Shown here piece by piece: positions 6,364-12,829 of a stretch of DNA of 12,829 bases. A model generated the notes under the pieces. The model had not been told where the DNA came from and ran no database searches. It was given only the letters and a program-made list of their open reading frames with translations. Source of the stretch: JAQUQI01 sp041650035 (GTDB lineage Bacteria; Omnitrophota; Gorgyraeia; JABMRG01); assembly GCA_041650035.1 (NCBI GenBank), contig JBAZLY010000029.1:1-12829 (forward strand), given 5' to 3'. Numbering within the stretch: position 1 is the first letter of the stretch; every line of letters begins with the position of its first letter. The translations under genes were made by a program, and so were the position numbers.

Positions 6364-9173
6364 TGTGCTGCTATCGCTTCCAACTCCTCAACACGCACTG
6401 CGGCCTGTTTTGTCCAGCCGGAATCAGGGTCTCCGTAAAACACCCTTTTACGCCAGTATTCAAGCGCCTTGGCAAAATCCCGGCGTTCCTCGCAAATCAA
6501 CGCAAGATTAGAATATGCCGGGCAATACGAAGGCAGGGCGGATATGGCGTCAAGATACGCCTGCTCTGCCTTATCTGTCATTGACTCTTCTTCATAGGCC
6601 AGCCCCAGGCTGTTATATGCCTTGGAAAATTTCTTGTCCAGCTCAACGGCCTTAAGAAACCAGTCTATCGCCTCTTTGTTCTTAGATTCTTTCTGCGCGC
6701 CAAGACCCTTGGCATAGTATTCACGCGCCTTTAGCTCAAGCCTTCGCTTCTCGCCTTCCTTGCGCTCAAAATCCCTTTTCTCCTGCTCTAATAAACGCCT
6801 CTCATTTTCTGCCGCGGCCTTTGCCTTTTCCTCGTTTTCAAAGCGCTCCCGCTCTTTCCTCAATTGTTCTTCTTTTTCACGCTCTTCCTCTTCCTTTTCC
6901 GCTTTTTCGGCGCGCGCCCTCTCAAGCCCTATTTGCCTTTCCTGCTCCTTTTCACGTTCAGCCTCAAGCAGGGCCTGATTTCTGCCTATACGCTCTACAC
7001 ACTGCTTGAGATAATATTGGGCCTTAAGATAACCGGGCGATATTGCCTCCACCTCTTTAAACCTTTCCGCGGCCCGCTCAAACTTCTTATCCCAATAAAG
7101 TGAAAGCGCCTCATTATACAAGGCCTTTGCCTGCCTGTTCAGCTCATGCAAACGTTTTTTTTCGGCAAGCTCTGCCTCGGCCTTTTTTTCTTTTTCGCGG
7201 CGGCGGTTCTCCAGCTCTTCCTGCTTATTACGTTCAATCCGCCTTTTATTTTCCAATTCTTCGTCTTGCGCGGCATTGACGCGGGCCTGTTCCTTGGCGA
7301 TCTCCTCATTGACTACGGAAAGATAATACTGCGTCTTAAGATAATGAGGATTGGTCACGGCAACCTGCCGGAGTTTGTCACCGGCATCGCGGTATTTTTC
7401 CTTTTCGATAAGATCCATTGCCTCATCATATAATACCCGCGCCTTCAGCCCGCCGGGAAGGTATTCTTTATCTAATATCTTTGCTATCTCTTCACCGCTT
7501 ATATCGGCCTCGCCGCGCATCAGTCTGGGCGTTATAAAAACAATGACCTCCGTTCTTTTATCCTCTGTTGAACGGCTGCTGAATAGGGCGCCCAGAAAAG
7601 GCACCTTTGAAACAACGGGCCAGCCCTTGACAGTGTCAATTTTTTCTATCTTTGTCATGCCGGATATCATTATCATGGTGCCGTCTTTGACCTTTACCAT
7701 CGTCTCGGATTCCGATGTCTGGACTATCGGTATACGGCTTCCGAGGCTCGTTGTTATCGTCTCCTTGACCGAGCTTACCTCGGGTTTTATCTTCATGACG
7801 ATAAAACCGTCCGCGCCTATCTTAGGCGTTATCTTGAACTTAACGCCCACATCTATAAATTCCACGGTTTCCGATGTAACCGTTGTGGACGTGGCCTGGC
7901 TTTGCGTCTGTGTTATATACGCCTCGCGCACCCCTACCATAATATAAGATTCCTCATTGTTGACCACCGCTATCCTGGGCTGGGATATTATGTTCGTCTT
8001 GCCGTATGTATCAAGGAAATTCAATACAGCCCTGTAATTGTCCGCGGCAAGCGTTCCTACCGATATCTTCTGATATTGCGCCAGGACCGCCGGAAAATAA
8101 CCCGCGAAGCTTAAACCGTGCATGGCCGCGGCGGAATAGACCTTTTCCCAGTCAATACCGCGCTCAAATTTATCGCTTAAGGTGAGTTCAATTATGTCCG
8201 CCTCCACGTAAACCTGGCGTGTTTCATCGTCAATCTCGCGGACAAGCTCGCCTATCTTATCAATCTTTTTCGGCAGATCCGATACTATAGCCTTGGCGCT
8301 TCTTTCGTCAACTATGACCTCACCCGTCCCGGGAGTCAGGGCGGATGTTATATGCGTCTTTACGTCCGCGGCCTTGGCATAGTTCAAATCGTATACCGTT
8401 GTTGGCAGGGGCTTGTCTATCTCCTCAAGCGCCGTTTTCATCAGCTCTATATTTTCCGGCATGTCTATTATTATAATGGTCCCGCTTGACTCATCAGCAA
8501 CAAGCTTTCCTATGTCAGATTTCAATTGGTTGAATGTCTCAAAAGCGACGGAGGGTTTCGCGTAAGAGACCTTTATCGTCTCTATTTTTCTCTGGTCCGA
8601 ATAGTTTCTCCCGAACATCTGCCTGTATTCGGCCTGACTCATCACATAATAGATATTGTTTACCTTGTTCAGCGCCAGATTCTGCGTAAGCACTATGATA
8701 TCCAGGACATCCTCAAACGCGACATTATCAAGATAAATCGTGATACGACCTGACACAAGCGCGCTTGGGACTATGGTCCTTCCCGTCTTAAAAGAAAGCA
8801 CCCGCAGGAGCTCAATTATATCTATGTTCTTTAAATCAAGCGACACCTTGCCGGTATCGGATGGCGCGTCCTTTGACGCGGCAGGTTCAACAGAGAGGCC
8901 GGTGCCTGTCTGTTCTCCGGATTGTCCATCAAACGAAAACTGCGGCCCTGCGGCAATAGGCGTTTCAGATAAAGGCGCGCCTTGTTCATCATAGGTCTCC
9001 GGCGCGGAAAGAGCAGCTTCTTCGAGCAAGGCCTGCGGCAATTCCTCCGGCAGGGCTTCGGGCTCCATTAGGATGGTATCGTCGTCCAGGGCCCGGCCCG
9101 GGCAGGGGCAAAAGGGTATACCCGCTAAAGATAAACATACCAATAAAACAATGGAGAGATTACTTAACCTCAT
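6339..9173 (-). CDS. Secretin with C-terminal TPR and coiled-coil extension
   Basis: The 944-residue outer-membrane channel protein has a signal peptide at 1-28, followed by an acidic, low-complexity linker to about 105. Then come an STN/N0-type domain at 110-160 (DLKNIDIIELLRVLSFKTG), NolW-like repeats at 195-315, and a secretin core at about 395-552. The core shows VGVREAYI, SETVEFIDVGVKFKITP, VPFLGALFSS and EVIVFITPRLM, typical of PilQ/GspD/MshL. Residues 553-944 are not part of the usual family. They hold TPR-like helices at 580-622 and 683-726, highly charged coiled coils at about 623-680 and 727-815, and a TPR array at 816-910. The start at 9173 has GAGG eight bases upstream and overlaps the previous secretin gene by 14 bases. 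The extension would be periplasmic and could replace a separate assembly or TPR partner (MshN-like). Its last residues come from a repeat. Confidence 0.95.
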   Translation of the reverse strand: MRLSNLSIVLLVCLSLAGIPFCPCPGRALDDDTILMEPEALPEELPQALLEEAALSAPETYDEQGAPLSETPIAAGPQFSFDGQSGEQTGTGLSVEPAASKDAPSDTGKVSLDLKNIDIIELLRVLSFKTGRTIVPSALVSGRITIYLDNVAFEDVLDIIVLTQNLALNKVNNIYYVMSQAEYRQMFGRNYSDQRKIETIKVSYAKPSVAFETFNQLKSDIGKLVADESSGTIIIIDMPENIELMKTALEEIDKPLPTTVYDLNYAKAADVKTHITSALTPGTGEVIVDERSAKAIVSDLPKKIDKIGELVREIDDETRQVYVEADIIELTLSDKFERGIDWEKVYSAAAMHGLSFAGYFPAVLAQYQKISVGTLAADNYRAVLNFLDTYGKTNIISQPRIAVVNNEESYIMVGVREAYITQTQSQATSTTVTSETVEFIDVGVKFKITPKIGADGFIVMKIKPEVSSVKETITTSLGSRIPIVQTSESETMVKVKDGTMIMISGMTKIEKIDTVKGWPVVSKVPFLGALFSSRSTEDKRTEVIVFITPRLMRGEADISGEEIAKILDKEYLPGGLKARVLYDEAMDLIEKEKYRDAGDKLRQVAVTNPHYLKTQYYLSVVNEEIAKEQARVNAAQDEELENKRRIERNKQEELENRRREKEKKAEAELAEKKRLHELNRQAKALYNEALSLYWDKKFERAAERFKEVEAISPGYLKAQYYLKQCVERIGRNQALLEAEREKEQERQIGLERARAEKAEKEEEEREKEEQLRKERERFENEEKAKAAAENERRLLEQEKRDFERKEGEKRRLELKAREYYAKGLGAQKESKNKEAIDWFLKAVELDKKFSKAYNSLGLAYEEESMTDKAEQAYLDAISALPSYCPAYSNLALICEERRDFAKALEYWRKRVFYGDPDSGWTKQAAVRVEELEAIAAQDFSIRSE

Positions 9174-10707
9174 AATCTGCCTCGCTTTGAAAATAAGCCT
9201 TCTCTTCGGCCGAAGCGCTCGCCATACCTGTAATAATTTTCGGGGTTATGAATATGACCAGTTCGGTTTTCTGTTTTTCTTTTGTCTTTGTAGCAAACAA
9301 CCCCCCGAACACGGGCGTTTTCGCGAAACCCGGAAGTCCCGTGGCGTCGTTTGTATCAGTCTCGGACAATAGACCGGCAATGATAATCGTGTTTCCGTCT
9401 TTTACCTTTACCACTGTCTCTGATTCCGATGTCCTTACTATCGGCACCCTTGTGCCTGCCGTTGTCTCCAGCACCTCTTTGACAGAGCTTACTTCCGGTT
9501 TTATCCTCATGGTTATAAAACCGTCCGTGCCTATTGTAGGCACCACAACGAGCTTAACACCCACATCAATAAAATTAATGCTTTCGGAAGTGACCACGGT
9601 TGTCTCGCTCTGGCTCTGGGTAGATGTCACATACGCCTCACGCGTGCCGACAAGTATCTTGGCCTCTTCTTTATTGACCGCGACTATCCTTGGCCTGTTA
9701 AGTACCCTTGTGTCGCCGTATTCGGCAAGCATATTCATCACCACATTATAATTGTCCTTTGATAATGTGCCTATATTTATCTTGCCGTAGCTTGCGAGCG
9801 CTGGCGTAACCGGGAATTTCGCCGTCAGGTCAAGGTTATCCATACGCGCGGACTGGAATATCTTTTCCCATTCAATACCGCTTTGGAAATCATCGCTTAT
9901 GTCAACCTCAACTATCTCGCCTGTTATAAGCACCTGTCGTGACTGCTCATCAAGCTCCCGCAAAAGCCTGCCGATACGCTCAAGCCTTTTCGGCAGGTCA
10001 TATATTATGACCTTACTGCTCCTCTCATCCACTATTATCTTGCCGAGTTCCGGCGTGATCAAGGGCTCTAAATAGTTTTTTATATCCGCGATGCGCGCGT
10101 AGTTGACATTATACACAAGACTCCCGGGCGGAGCGTCAAGCTCATTTAACGCCTCCATTATAGCGCTCATAGCCTGCGGGGTATCGGTGATAACGATAGT
10201 GCCGGTCGCGGGTTCGGATACTATCTGCCCTAGATCGGACTTTAGGAAATTTATCACCGCCATCGCGCTTTCCGGCGTGGCATACGAAAGCTTTATCGCG
10301 CGCGTCTCTTTTCTGTCCCAGAACTTCCTGCCGTAGGCCTTTTCATACTCACTCGCGGTCATGACCTTCATCAGGTTGCCCTTTCTTTCATAAGCGAGAT
10401 TCTGCTTGGTCATAATAACATCGAGGGCGTTTTCAAAGCTTAGGTTGTCTATCAGCACCGTTACCCGGCCCTGCACCGCGGGGGTAGTAATTATCGTTAC
10501 GCCGCTTTTAGCGGACAGGACCTTGAAAAGCTCGTTAATATCAACTCCTTTGAGGTCAAGATATACGCCGTCGATATATTCGCGCCTTTGGTCAACCGTC
10601 TCCGGCGGACCTGCCTCGAGAGGAACGCCTTCGGCGCGCGCGAAACCCAGCGCCGGATGGGCCGTAAAAAACAGACAGCATAAAACCGAACAGCGCCATG
10701 CCCTCAT
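9160..10707 (-). CDS. Secretin, PilQ/MshL type
   Basis: The 515-residue protein has a signal peptide at 1-26. An STN/N0-type domain follows at 48-95 (YLDLKGVDINELFKVLSAKSG), then NolW-like repeats at 137-255 and a secretin core at about 335-492. The core shows VGTREAYV, SESINFIDVGVKLVVVP, PGFAKTPVFGGLFAT and ELVIFITPKII. Secretins form ring-shaped channels in the outer membrane for type IV pilus or type II secretion systems. Length and domain order are those of short PilQ/MshL proteins rather than long GspD. ATG at 10707 overlaps the stop of the preceding gene in ATGA, so translation is coupled. The next gene is clearly a paralogue, alike block by block through the whole secretin region. A short tail (493-515) without TPRs is the main difference. 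Which pilus or secretion machine it serves cannot be told from the window. Confidence 0.96.
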   Translation of the reverse strand: MRAWRCSVLCCLFFTAHPALGFARAEGVPLEAGPPETVDQRREYIDGVYLDLKGVDINELFKVLSAKSGVTIITTPAVQGRVTVLIDNLSFENALDVIMTKQNLAYERKGNLMKVMTASEYEKAYGRKFWDRKETRAIKLSYATPESAMAVINFLKSDLGQIVSEPATGTIVITDTPQAMSAIMEALNELDAPPGSLVYNVNYARIADIKNYLEPLITPELGKIIVDERSSKVIIYDLPKRLERIGRLLRELDEQSRQVLITGEIVEVDISDDFQSGIEWEKIFQSARMDNLDLTAKFPVTPALASYGKINIGTLSKDNYNVVMNMLAEYGDTRVLNRPRIVAVNKEEAKILVGTREAYVTSTQSQSETTVVTSESINFIDVGVKLVVVPTIGTDGFITMRIKPEVSSVKEVLETTAGTRVPIVRTSESETVVKVKDGNTIIIAGLLSETDTNDATGLPGFAKTPVFGGLFATKTKEKQKTELVIFITPKIITGMASASAEEKAYFQSEADYEVK

Positions 10708-11366
10708 CTTAATTCGTAGTCCCTTGACCCGTCTTTTGTTGATACCTGCAATACGACTGAATTACGCGATACCTCTTTTACCCTGCAATTCTCGCCAAGC
10801 GAATCGCCTTTTTTGACAACCAATGTCCTAAAATCCCTGTCGCTTTCGACCATAGCCTCGGGCGTTTGGGACCATATAATGCCTACCAGCCTGTATATGC
10901 CGATTTCATCTTCGATATTCGCTTCCTGCTCAAGCTCATAACTGGCTTTAGCGCCAAAGGGTAAAAATATATCCCTCTCCACACCCTGCTGGGGGATATT
11001 ACCGCGTGCCTCAAGCTGGCCCTGGGACACCTTTATCAATCTCTGCACCTGCGTAATATCGGATGGATGGAGAATAACGCCCGCGCCCGGCGATAATGCT
11101 GGGGCAACAAACAACACATAGAAAAAAACCGCGCTGGCTAAAAATGCCAGCGCAAAAAACGGCCTGTTGGCATATGCCAGATCAAACTTCGCCGGCCTTA
11201 ACCTCGCGAACAGCTCTAAGGGCTTAAATCCGACAACCGGCCTTTTGCCCGCTTGCCTAACCGGCTTCGCCTGGACTGTCTGGCCCGGCTGGGTCTGTCC
11301 GTGGGTTGAAGCGTATTGGCCTTCAAGTAATTTCAATAGTCGTTCGTCCGAGGTCTGTTTATCCAT
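10704..11366 (-). CDS. One-span inner-membrane protein, PilP/GspC-like secretin partner
   Basis: The 220-residue protein has a Q- and P-rich cytoplasmic N-terminus (1-69), one membrane span at 70-90 (FFALAFLASAVFFYVLFVAP) and a periplasmic part. Residues 157-218 are a small beta-domain: YRLVGIIWSQTPEAMVES, then TLVVKKGDSLGENCRVKEVS and VVLQV to YELR. This matches the homology region of GspC and PilP, which joins the inner-membrane platform to the N-terminal domains of the secretin. The next gene encodes a secretin, as expected. The start is three bases after the ATPase stop, and the visible GGAG is about 14 bases away, so coupling to upstream translation is likely. The family call rests on topology, the C-terminal domain pattern and context, since sequence in this family is poorly conserved. 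MshK would be the corresponding MSHA protein. Confidence 0.82.
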   Translation of the reverse strand: MDKQTSDERLLKLLEGQYASTHGQTQPGQTVQAKPVRQAGKRPVVGFKPLELFARLRPAKFDLAYANRPFFALAFLASAVFFYVLFVAPALSPGAGVILHPSDITQVQRLIKVSQGQLEARGNIPQQGVERDIFLPFGAKASYELEQEANIEDEIGIYRLVGIIWSQTPEAMVESDRDFRTLVVKKGDSLGENCRVKEVSRNSVVLQVSTKDGSRDYELR

Positions 11367-11369
11367 TTT

Positions 11370-12194
11370 TCAAATTACACTCCTGGCTATAACCTCTCTT
11401 ATGGCAGAACCGTCTATAAGCATCTTATCGCTTACGAGAAGACCCCTTAAGGCATTATGGCATATAAGGTTTATCCTGCGCGGATACCCCTGGCTATGCC
11501 TGTAGATCTCGCTTATCGCCTCGTCTGTAAATAACAGGGCTGACGGGTTAAGCCCGGAATGTTCCATGCGGAAATTAATGAAGTCCTTCGTTTCCGCCTC
11601 ATCTAAGGAATTTACCACGTATTTCAACACTATCCTGTCAAAAAAGTTTTTCATTTCCTTGATACGGGGCAAAAGCTCCATCTGGGAAAACAGTACAAGC
11701 TGAAGCAGCTTGAAATCATTTGTCTCGTAATTCAGCAGTACACGCAGGGTCTCAAGAGACGCCGAATTAAGCTTCTGCGCCTCGTCAATAACAAGAACGA
11801 TGGTCTTGTTGTCCTCAACGCCTCTTTGGAATAAAAATTTCTTTATCGTCTCCTTATAATCAAGTATTGTCGGCAGGCCTTCTATCTGGTCCTGCAGGTT
11901 AAAGGTGCGGACAAGGGATTGCAGGAAAAGCTCTTCACTGCCGGCGGTAGGGTCCATTATCATATAGAATAATACGTCCTCGCGCTCTTTAAGCATCTGA
12001 AAAAGTTTGCGCGACAGAGTGGTCTTTCCGACACCCACATCGCCTAAGATCACGCTCCAGCCGCGCCTTAGGCGTATCTCTATCAATAGCCTTGTAAGCG
12101 CGGCCTTATGTTCATTGGATTCAAAGAAAAATTCCGGGTCAGGGCTGTTTGAAAAAGGCTCTTTCTTTAACCCCAGCGCGGCATAATAGCTCAT
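11370..12194 (-). CDS. ExeA/MshM-type AAA ATPase
   Basis: The 274-residue P-loop ATPase has Walker A GDVGVGKTT at 51-59 and Walker B IVLVIDE at 132-138, followed by AQ. An LVLFSQMEL segment at 166-174 stands where the family usually has LxGQxEL. R187 follows FFD, and the sensor-2 motif GYPRRIN is at 236-242. The opening (YYAALGLKKEPFSNSPDPEFFF) is typical of the ExeA/GspA family (AAA_22). These ATPases help secretin assembly in type II secretion (ExeA with ExeB) or in MSHA pili (MshM). The peptidoglycan-binding C-terminus of full ExeA is absent and no membrane span is seen, so it resembles the short MshM form. The start ATG overlaps the stop of the MerR-type gene (ATGA) and is preceded by GGAGG. 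Its place directly before the PilP/GspC-like and secretin genes supports an assembly role. Confidence 0.93.
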   Translation of the reverse strand: MSYYAALGLKKEPFSNSPDPEFFFESNEHKAALTRLLIEIRLRRGWSVILGDVGVGKTTLSRKLFQMLKEREDVLFYMIMDPTAGSEELFLQSLVRTFNLQDQIEGLPTILDYKETIKKFLFQRGVEDNKTIVLVIDEAQKLNSASLETLRVLLNYETNDFKLLQLVLFSQMELLPRIKEMKNFFDRIVLKYVVNSLDEAETKDFINFRMEHSGLNPSALLFTDEAISEIYRHSQGYPRRINLICHNALRGLLVSDKMLIDGSAIREVIARSVI

Positions 12195-12421
12195 TTATCC
12201 TCCCTCAACAAGCCGCAGATAAGCCGCAGGGAATACCCCTGGCTTTTGAGCTCCGAGAGTTTTTTAAGCCGCAAGCTGACATCTTTTGAATTATACAAAC
12301 GGCTGTTGGCTATCCTCTTTTCCACTTTTAAAAGCCCGAGATTGGTATAATAATTAACAGTCTGATATGATATATCGTGCATCTTGCTTATTTCTACCGG
12401 TGTGATAAGGGCTTTAGCCAT
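12191..12421 (-). CDS. Minimal MerR-type DNA-binding protein
   Basis: The start is taken at ATG 12421 (76 residues), because GGAGGAA lies seven bases before it. A longer frame from 12469 has no such site, and its extra codons read through the leader hairpin. The sequence follows the MerR winged helix-turn-helix: ITPVEISKMHDISYQTVNYYTNLGLLKVEKR (recognition helix with QTVNYYTNLGLL), then NSRLYNSKDVSLRLKKLSELKSQGYSLRLICGLL. It ends right after the DNA-binding domain, so the coiled-coil dimerisation and effector parts of normal MerR proteins are missing. It is the first gene of the secretin operon and overlaps the ATPase gene by four bases. It probably controls this operon by binding its own promoter, whose spacer carries an inverted repeat (inference). 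Confidence 0.87.
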   Translation of the reverse strand: MAKALITPVEISKMHDISYQTVNYYTNLGLLKVEKRIANSRLYNSKDVSLRLKKLSELKSQGYSLRLICGLLREDK

Positions 12422-12453
12422 CGCGTCTTCCTCCATAAAAGATAAGCCGGGCA

Positions 12454-12481
12454 TCCGGGCGCGCGGCATAATCCGCCCGGA
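12454..12481 (-). promoter_or_regulatory. Leader hairpin between promoter and MerR-type gene
   Basis: TCCGGGCG (minus strand, 12474-12481) pairs perfectly with CGCCCGGA (12454-12461) around a 12-base loop. It lies in the 5' leader of the operon, about 30 bases before the start codon. No T run follows, so it is not a plain terminator; it might affect mRNA stability or translation. Confidence 0.5.
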
Positions 12482-12485
12482 GGTT

Positions 12486-12515
12486 ATTATAGTAAATTAT
12501 AGCATCTCTTGTCAT
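12486..12515 (-). promoter_or_regulatory. Possible second operon promoter (P2)
   Basis: On the minus strand ATGACA (12510-12515), an 18-base spacer and TATAAT (12486-12491) lie downstream of the stronger promoter. A second TATAAT at 12496-12501 is not correctly spaced. The consensus -10 box makes P2 plausible, but the region is very AT-rich. Confidence 0.35.
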
Positions 12516-12525
12516 ATCATATATA

Positions 12526-12554
12526 ATCATATAAGATGTTATATTCCTTGTCAA
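12526..12554 (-). promoter_or_regulatory. Main promoter of the secretin operon with MerR-type operator candidate
   Basis: On the minus strand a perfect -35 TTGACA (12549-12554), a 17-base spacer and TATGAT (12526-12531) are seen. An inverted repeat ATATAA-CATC-TTATAT occupies the spacer and enters the -10 box, the place where MerR-family regulators bind. TATATGAT is also repeated twice in a 10-base step over the -10 region. The transcript would cover all genes down to 6339. Confidence 0.75.
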
Positions 12555-12592
12555 GCGCATTATGCCGATATCGCTATTTAAAAATAGCTGGA

Positions 12593-12698
12593 GGAACGCT
12601 GTAAGGCGCGACGAAAAATCTAATACTGCCTTCACTTGCTTCACCCCCCAGATCCTTCGCTATTGAGGCGTGCCTCGATTAGTCCCGCTCTGAATGAC
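12593..12698. repeat. Dispersed repeat element, copy B
   Basis: It aligns with 5603-5698 (copy A) in the same orientation, with blocks GATCCTTCGCTA, TTGAGGCG and GATTAGTCCCGCTC. It contains a short hairpin GAGGC-AC-GCCTC on the minus strand and lies upstream of the operon promoter. It appears non-coding. A further start of such an element (GGAGcaCCGTAAGG) is seen at 12816-12829. Confidence 0.72.
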
Positions 12699-12829
12699 GC
12701 ATGGCTGCATCTACAGACGTTTTGAAACTTGAGCACCACACTGTCCCCAGCTTAAGCACGACAGTGTACCCTCTAAGGTAAAGTGACGTATGTGGTATCC
12801 CCCATGTTTAATGGAGGAGCACCGTAAGG
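12699..12829. other. Non-coding stretch with inverted repeat and edge of a third repeat copy
   Basis: No convincing gene is seen. ACACTGTC (12738-12745) and GACAGTGT (12760-12767) form a perfect 8-base inverted repeat with a 14-base loop, related in sequence to the palindrome at 6290-6302. The last 14 bases resemble the beginning of repeat copies A and B, so another copy probably continues beyond the window. Together with 12422-12698 this is the only gene-free stretch above 300 bases. Confidence 0.6.

Noticed and set aside
6192..6584. Plus-strand frame of 130 codons
   Set aside because: It spans an intergenic repeat and the antisense of the secretin-TPR gene, with no family resemblance.
7351..7947. 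Plus-strand frame of 198 codons, the longest on that strand
   Set aside because: It lies wholly antisense to the secretin core; composition (Ser/Ile-rich) is what the reverse of that gene gives, with no ribosome site noticed.
12414..12644. Minus-strand frame of 76 codons starting in repeat copy B
   Set aside because: It overlaps promoter, leader hairpin and the start of the MerR-type gene, has no ribosome site, and its start region is repeat DNA.
1..12829. CRISPR array, tRNA or rRNA genes
   Set aside because: No regularly spaced short repeats and no tRNA or rRNA signatures were seen; the only long exact repeat is the in-frame module repeat at 1-127 and 580-706.

Overview
The window looks like bacterial chromosome from a diderm (outer-membrane-bearing) lineage. 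It encodes two outer-membrane secretins, an inner-membrane partner protein and several exported proteins. Isoleucine ATA and arginine AGG codons are frequent, TGA acts as stop, and base composition is intermediate. The FISUMP surface proteins, the tandem secretin genes and the dispersed intergenic repeats would fit a candidate phylum such as Omnitrophota. That placement is inference; nothing in the window proves it. All supported genes lie on the minus strand, so transcription runs from right to left.

Right part (12829 to 6339): an upstream region with repeat DNA and a strong promoter is followed by a compact five-gene operon. Its genes are a minimal MerR-type DNA-binding protein, an ExeA/MshM-type AAA ATPase, a one-span membrane protein resembling PilP/GspC, a PilQ/MshL-type secretin, and a second secretin carrying a TPR and coiled-coil extension of about 390 residues. 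The genes overlap by 4 or 14 bases or are 3 bases apart, so translation is probably coupled. The gene set recalls the MSHA pilus block (ATPase MshM, PilP-like MshK, secretin MshL, TPR protein MshN), but here the TPR part is fused to a duplicated secretin. No motor ATPase, platform protein or pilin gene is in the window.

Middle part (6338 to 4453): a strong sigma70-like promoter drives a small exported protein of probable immunoglobulin-like fold. Behind a dispersed repeat follows an exported protein with a C-terminal FISUMP domain.

Left part (4452 to 1): a periplasmic thioredoxin-fold (TlpA/ResA-like) protein and a very large exported surface protein each have their own putative promoter. 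The surface protein runs off the left edge. It combines an unfamiliar N-terminal region, a FISUMP domain nearly identical in patches to that of the middle gene, and alternating Ig-like modules with a 127-base exact repeat.

A possible reading of the whole is an envelope export or pilus system beside exported, cysteine-containing surface proteins and a disulfide-handling protein. The link between the two halves is inferred only from proximity. The least ordinary items are the tandem secretins, the secretin-TPR fusion, the layered promoter/operator architecture in front of the MerR gene, and dispersed repeats that supply the stop codons of two genes.
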